39,070 bases of DNA from assembly GCA_017451225.1 (NCBI GenBank), contig JAFSPZ010000044.1:1-39070 (forward strand). Reading direction: 5' to 3'. This document shows, in pieces, positions 37,646 to 39,070 of this stretch. Numbering within the stretch: the first letter of the stretch is position 1; every line of letters begins with the position of its first letter. The position numbers and the translations under genes are program-made. Source of the DNA: Muribaculaceae bacterium. Lineage in GTDB: Bacteria > Bacteroidota > Bacteroidia > Bacteroidales > Muribaculaceae. Under the pieces are notes generated by a model that worked only from the letters and a program-made list of their open reading frames with translations, was not told the DNA's origin and made no database searches.

Positions 37646-39070
37646 ATGGGAAAAATTATTGGTATTGATTTAGGAACAACCAACTCATGCGTATCGGTTC
37701 TTGAAGGCAAGAATCCCGTTGTAATTCCTAATAGTGAAGGCCGTAACACCACCCCTAGCGTGGTGGCTTTTGTTGACGGCGGTGAACGTAAAGTGGGTGA
37801 CCCTGCAAAGCGTCAGGCTATCACCAACCCAACTCGCACAGTCTACTCTATCAAACGTTTCATGGGTGAAACCTATGACCAAACTCTGAAAGAGACTGAG
37901 CGCGTACCTTACAAAGTTGTGAACAACGGCAGCAATCAACCCCGTGTTGAGATTGACGGCCGTCAGTACACTCCTCAAGAGATTTCGGCAATGATTCTTC
38001 AAAAGATGAAGAAAACTGCTGAGGACTATCTGGGAACAACTGTTACCGATGCTGTAATTACTGTTCCTGCTTACTTCAACGACTCGCAGCGCAAGGCAAC
38101 TAAAGAGGCTGGTGAGATTGCTGGACTTAATGTTCAACGTATTGTGAATGAGCCAACTGCAGCAGCTCTTGCCTATGGCCTTGACAAGGACCAGAGTGAC
38201 AAGCGCATCGCTGTGTTTGACCTTGGTGGAGGTACTTTCGATATCTCTATCCTTGAATTGGGCGACGGCGTGTTTGAGGTTAAATCAACCAATGGTGACA
38301 CTCACCTGGGTGGTGACGACTTCGACCAGCGCATCATCAACTGGCTTGCCGAGGAGTTCCTTAACGATGAAGGTATCGATCTCCGCAAGGATCCAATGGC
38401 TCTTCAGCGCTTGAAAGAAGCTGCCGAGAAGGCTAAAATTGAGCTCTCTAGCTCTATGAGCACTGAGATTAACCTGCCTTACATCATGCCTGTTAATGGA
38501 ATTCCAAAGCACTTGGTTAAGACCTTGAGCCGCGCTAAGTTTGAGCAACTGTGCGACGACCTTATCCAAAGCACCATTAAGCCTTGTGAGCAGGCCCTGC
38601 GTGACGCCAACCTGAGTCCAAGCGATATCAACGAGGTAATCCTCGTGGGTGGTTCTACACGTATTCCAGCTATCCAGCAGATTGTTGAGCGTTTCTTCGG
38701 CAAAGCTCCTTCTAAGGGCGTAAACCCCGACGAGGTTGTTGCTGTGGGTGCCGCAATCCAGGGTGGTGTGCTCAGCGGCGATGTGAAAGACGTGCTGTTG
38801 CTAGACGTAGTGCCTCTGAGCGTTGGTATTGAGACTCTGGGCGGTGTGATGACTAAGCTCATCGATGCTAACACCACAATCCCAACTCGCAAGAGCCAGG
38901 TGTTCTCGACTGCTGCCGACAATCAGCCTAGCGTGGAAATTCATGTGCTGCAGGGCGAGCGTCCAATGGCACGCGACTGTAAGACTTTGGGCATGTTCCA
39001 CCTCGACGGCATTGCTCCTGCACCTCGTGGAATTCCTCAGATTGAGGTCACCTTTGAGGTTGACGCCAAC
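37646..39070 (+). CDS. dnaK: Chaperone DnaK (Hsp70), C-terminus outside the window
   Basis: The first 475 codons of DnaK are present. The nucleotide-binding domain shows [20 protein letters not shown] at the start, [51 protein letters not shown] and [14 protein letters not shown]. The linker [18 protein letters not shown] leads into the substrate-binding beta domain ([27 protein letters not shown]). It assists folding and protects against heat damage. The ATG at 37646 gives the family N-terminus. No CIRCE element is seen upstream. No dnaJ or grpE is in the window. Confidence 0.99.
   Translation, partial: MGKIIGIDLGTTNSCVSVLEGKNPVVIPNSEGRNTTPSVVAFVDGGERKVGDPAKRQAITNPTRTVYSIKRFMGETYDQTLKETERVPYKVVNNGSNQPRVEIDGRQYTPQEISAMILQKMKKTAEDYLGTTVTDAVITVPAYFNDSQRKATKEAGEIAGLNVQRIVNEPTAAALAYGLDKDQSDKRIAVFDLGGGTFDISILELGDGVFEVKSTNGDTHLGGDDFDQRIINWLAEEFLNDEGIDLRKDPMALQRLKEAAEKAKIELSSSMSTEINLPYIMPVNGIPKHLVKTLSRAKFEQLCDDLIQSTIKPCEQALRDANLSPSDINEVILVGGSTRIPAIQQIVERFFGKAPSKGVNPDEVVAVGAAIQGGVLSGDVKDVLLLDVVPLSVGIETLGGVMTKLIDANTTIPTRKSQVFSTAADNQPSVEIHVLQGERPMARDCKTLGMFHLDGIAPAPRGIPQIEVTFEVDAN

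Overview
The window looks like chromosomal DNA of a gut-type Bacteroidales bacterium (Muribaculaceae, Prevotellaceae or Bacteroidaceae; I cannot place it further). The reasons are the many Bacteroidetes-type promoters (TTG, 18-21 bases, TAnnTTTG), the near absence of Shine-Dalgarno sequences, BACON, T9SS-like and PorT-like surface proteins, an Ala/Glu-tailed ribosomal protein S16, and a methylmalonyl-CoA decarboxylase cluster of the succinate-propionate pathway. Both ends cut through genes: a secreted dockerin-like/FGE-domain protein on the left (minus strand) and dnaK on the right (plus strand).

Left part (1-5.0 kb): galactokinase, a sugar-1-phosphate nucleotidyltransferase, an atypical Fur-family regulator and a DUF1015 protein run in one direction and end at a strong terminator. 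From 5.0 to 8.3 kb the DNA is accessory in character. It holds a structured repeat-like intergenic element, an outer-membrane barrel gene, a 77-residue gene and a truncated portal-like gene that look like remnants of one Bacteroidales phage module, an AT-rich orphan lipoprotein between them, and a tRNA-Val/tRNA-Glu pair that could have been an integration site. The truncated gene and the intergenic element share a 15-base sequence.

Middle part (8.3-20.2 kb): a large secreted double-transglutaminase protein, a DJ-1 family protein, a second small barrel protein, tRNA-Gln, rpsP, a BACON plus DnaJ-type zinc-finger lipoprotein, a leucine-rich-repeat protein, an operon of a helix-turn-helix-like protein and a membrane Ser/Thr kinase, divergent rpmH and efp, and a secreted endonuclease I with a T9SS-like tail.

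Right part (20.2-39.1 kb): a five-gene minus-strand operon (dCMP deaminase, S41 processing protease, 5-formyl-THF cyclo-ligase, a degenerate ScdA/hemerythrin-like protein, a LuxR-type regulator); an orphan secreted protein; LysE exporter plus a CBM9-like protein; prs; an operon of a secreted orphan, a patatin and an intracellular GH13 amylase; a DUF445 protein; and the mce-mmdA-oadG-BCCP-oadB cluster. This last cluster should convert (R)-methylmalonyl-CoA to propionyl-CoA while pumping sodium.

The points most worth following up are the phage-remnant/repeat region at 5-8 kb, the ligand-depleted sensor-like proteins (Fur, ScdA/hemerythrin-like, receiver-like LuxR), the kinase operon with a tandem decamer array and an apparently leaderless promoter, and the BACON-zinc-finger lipoprotein. 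I see no CRISPR array, no insertion sequence with a transposase and no rRNA.
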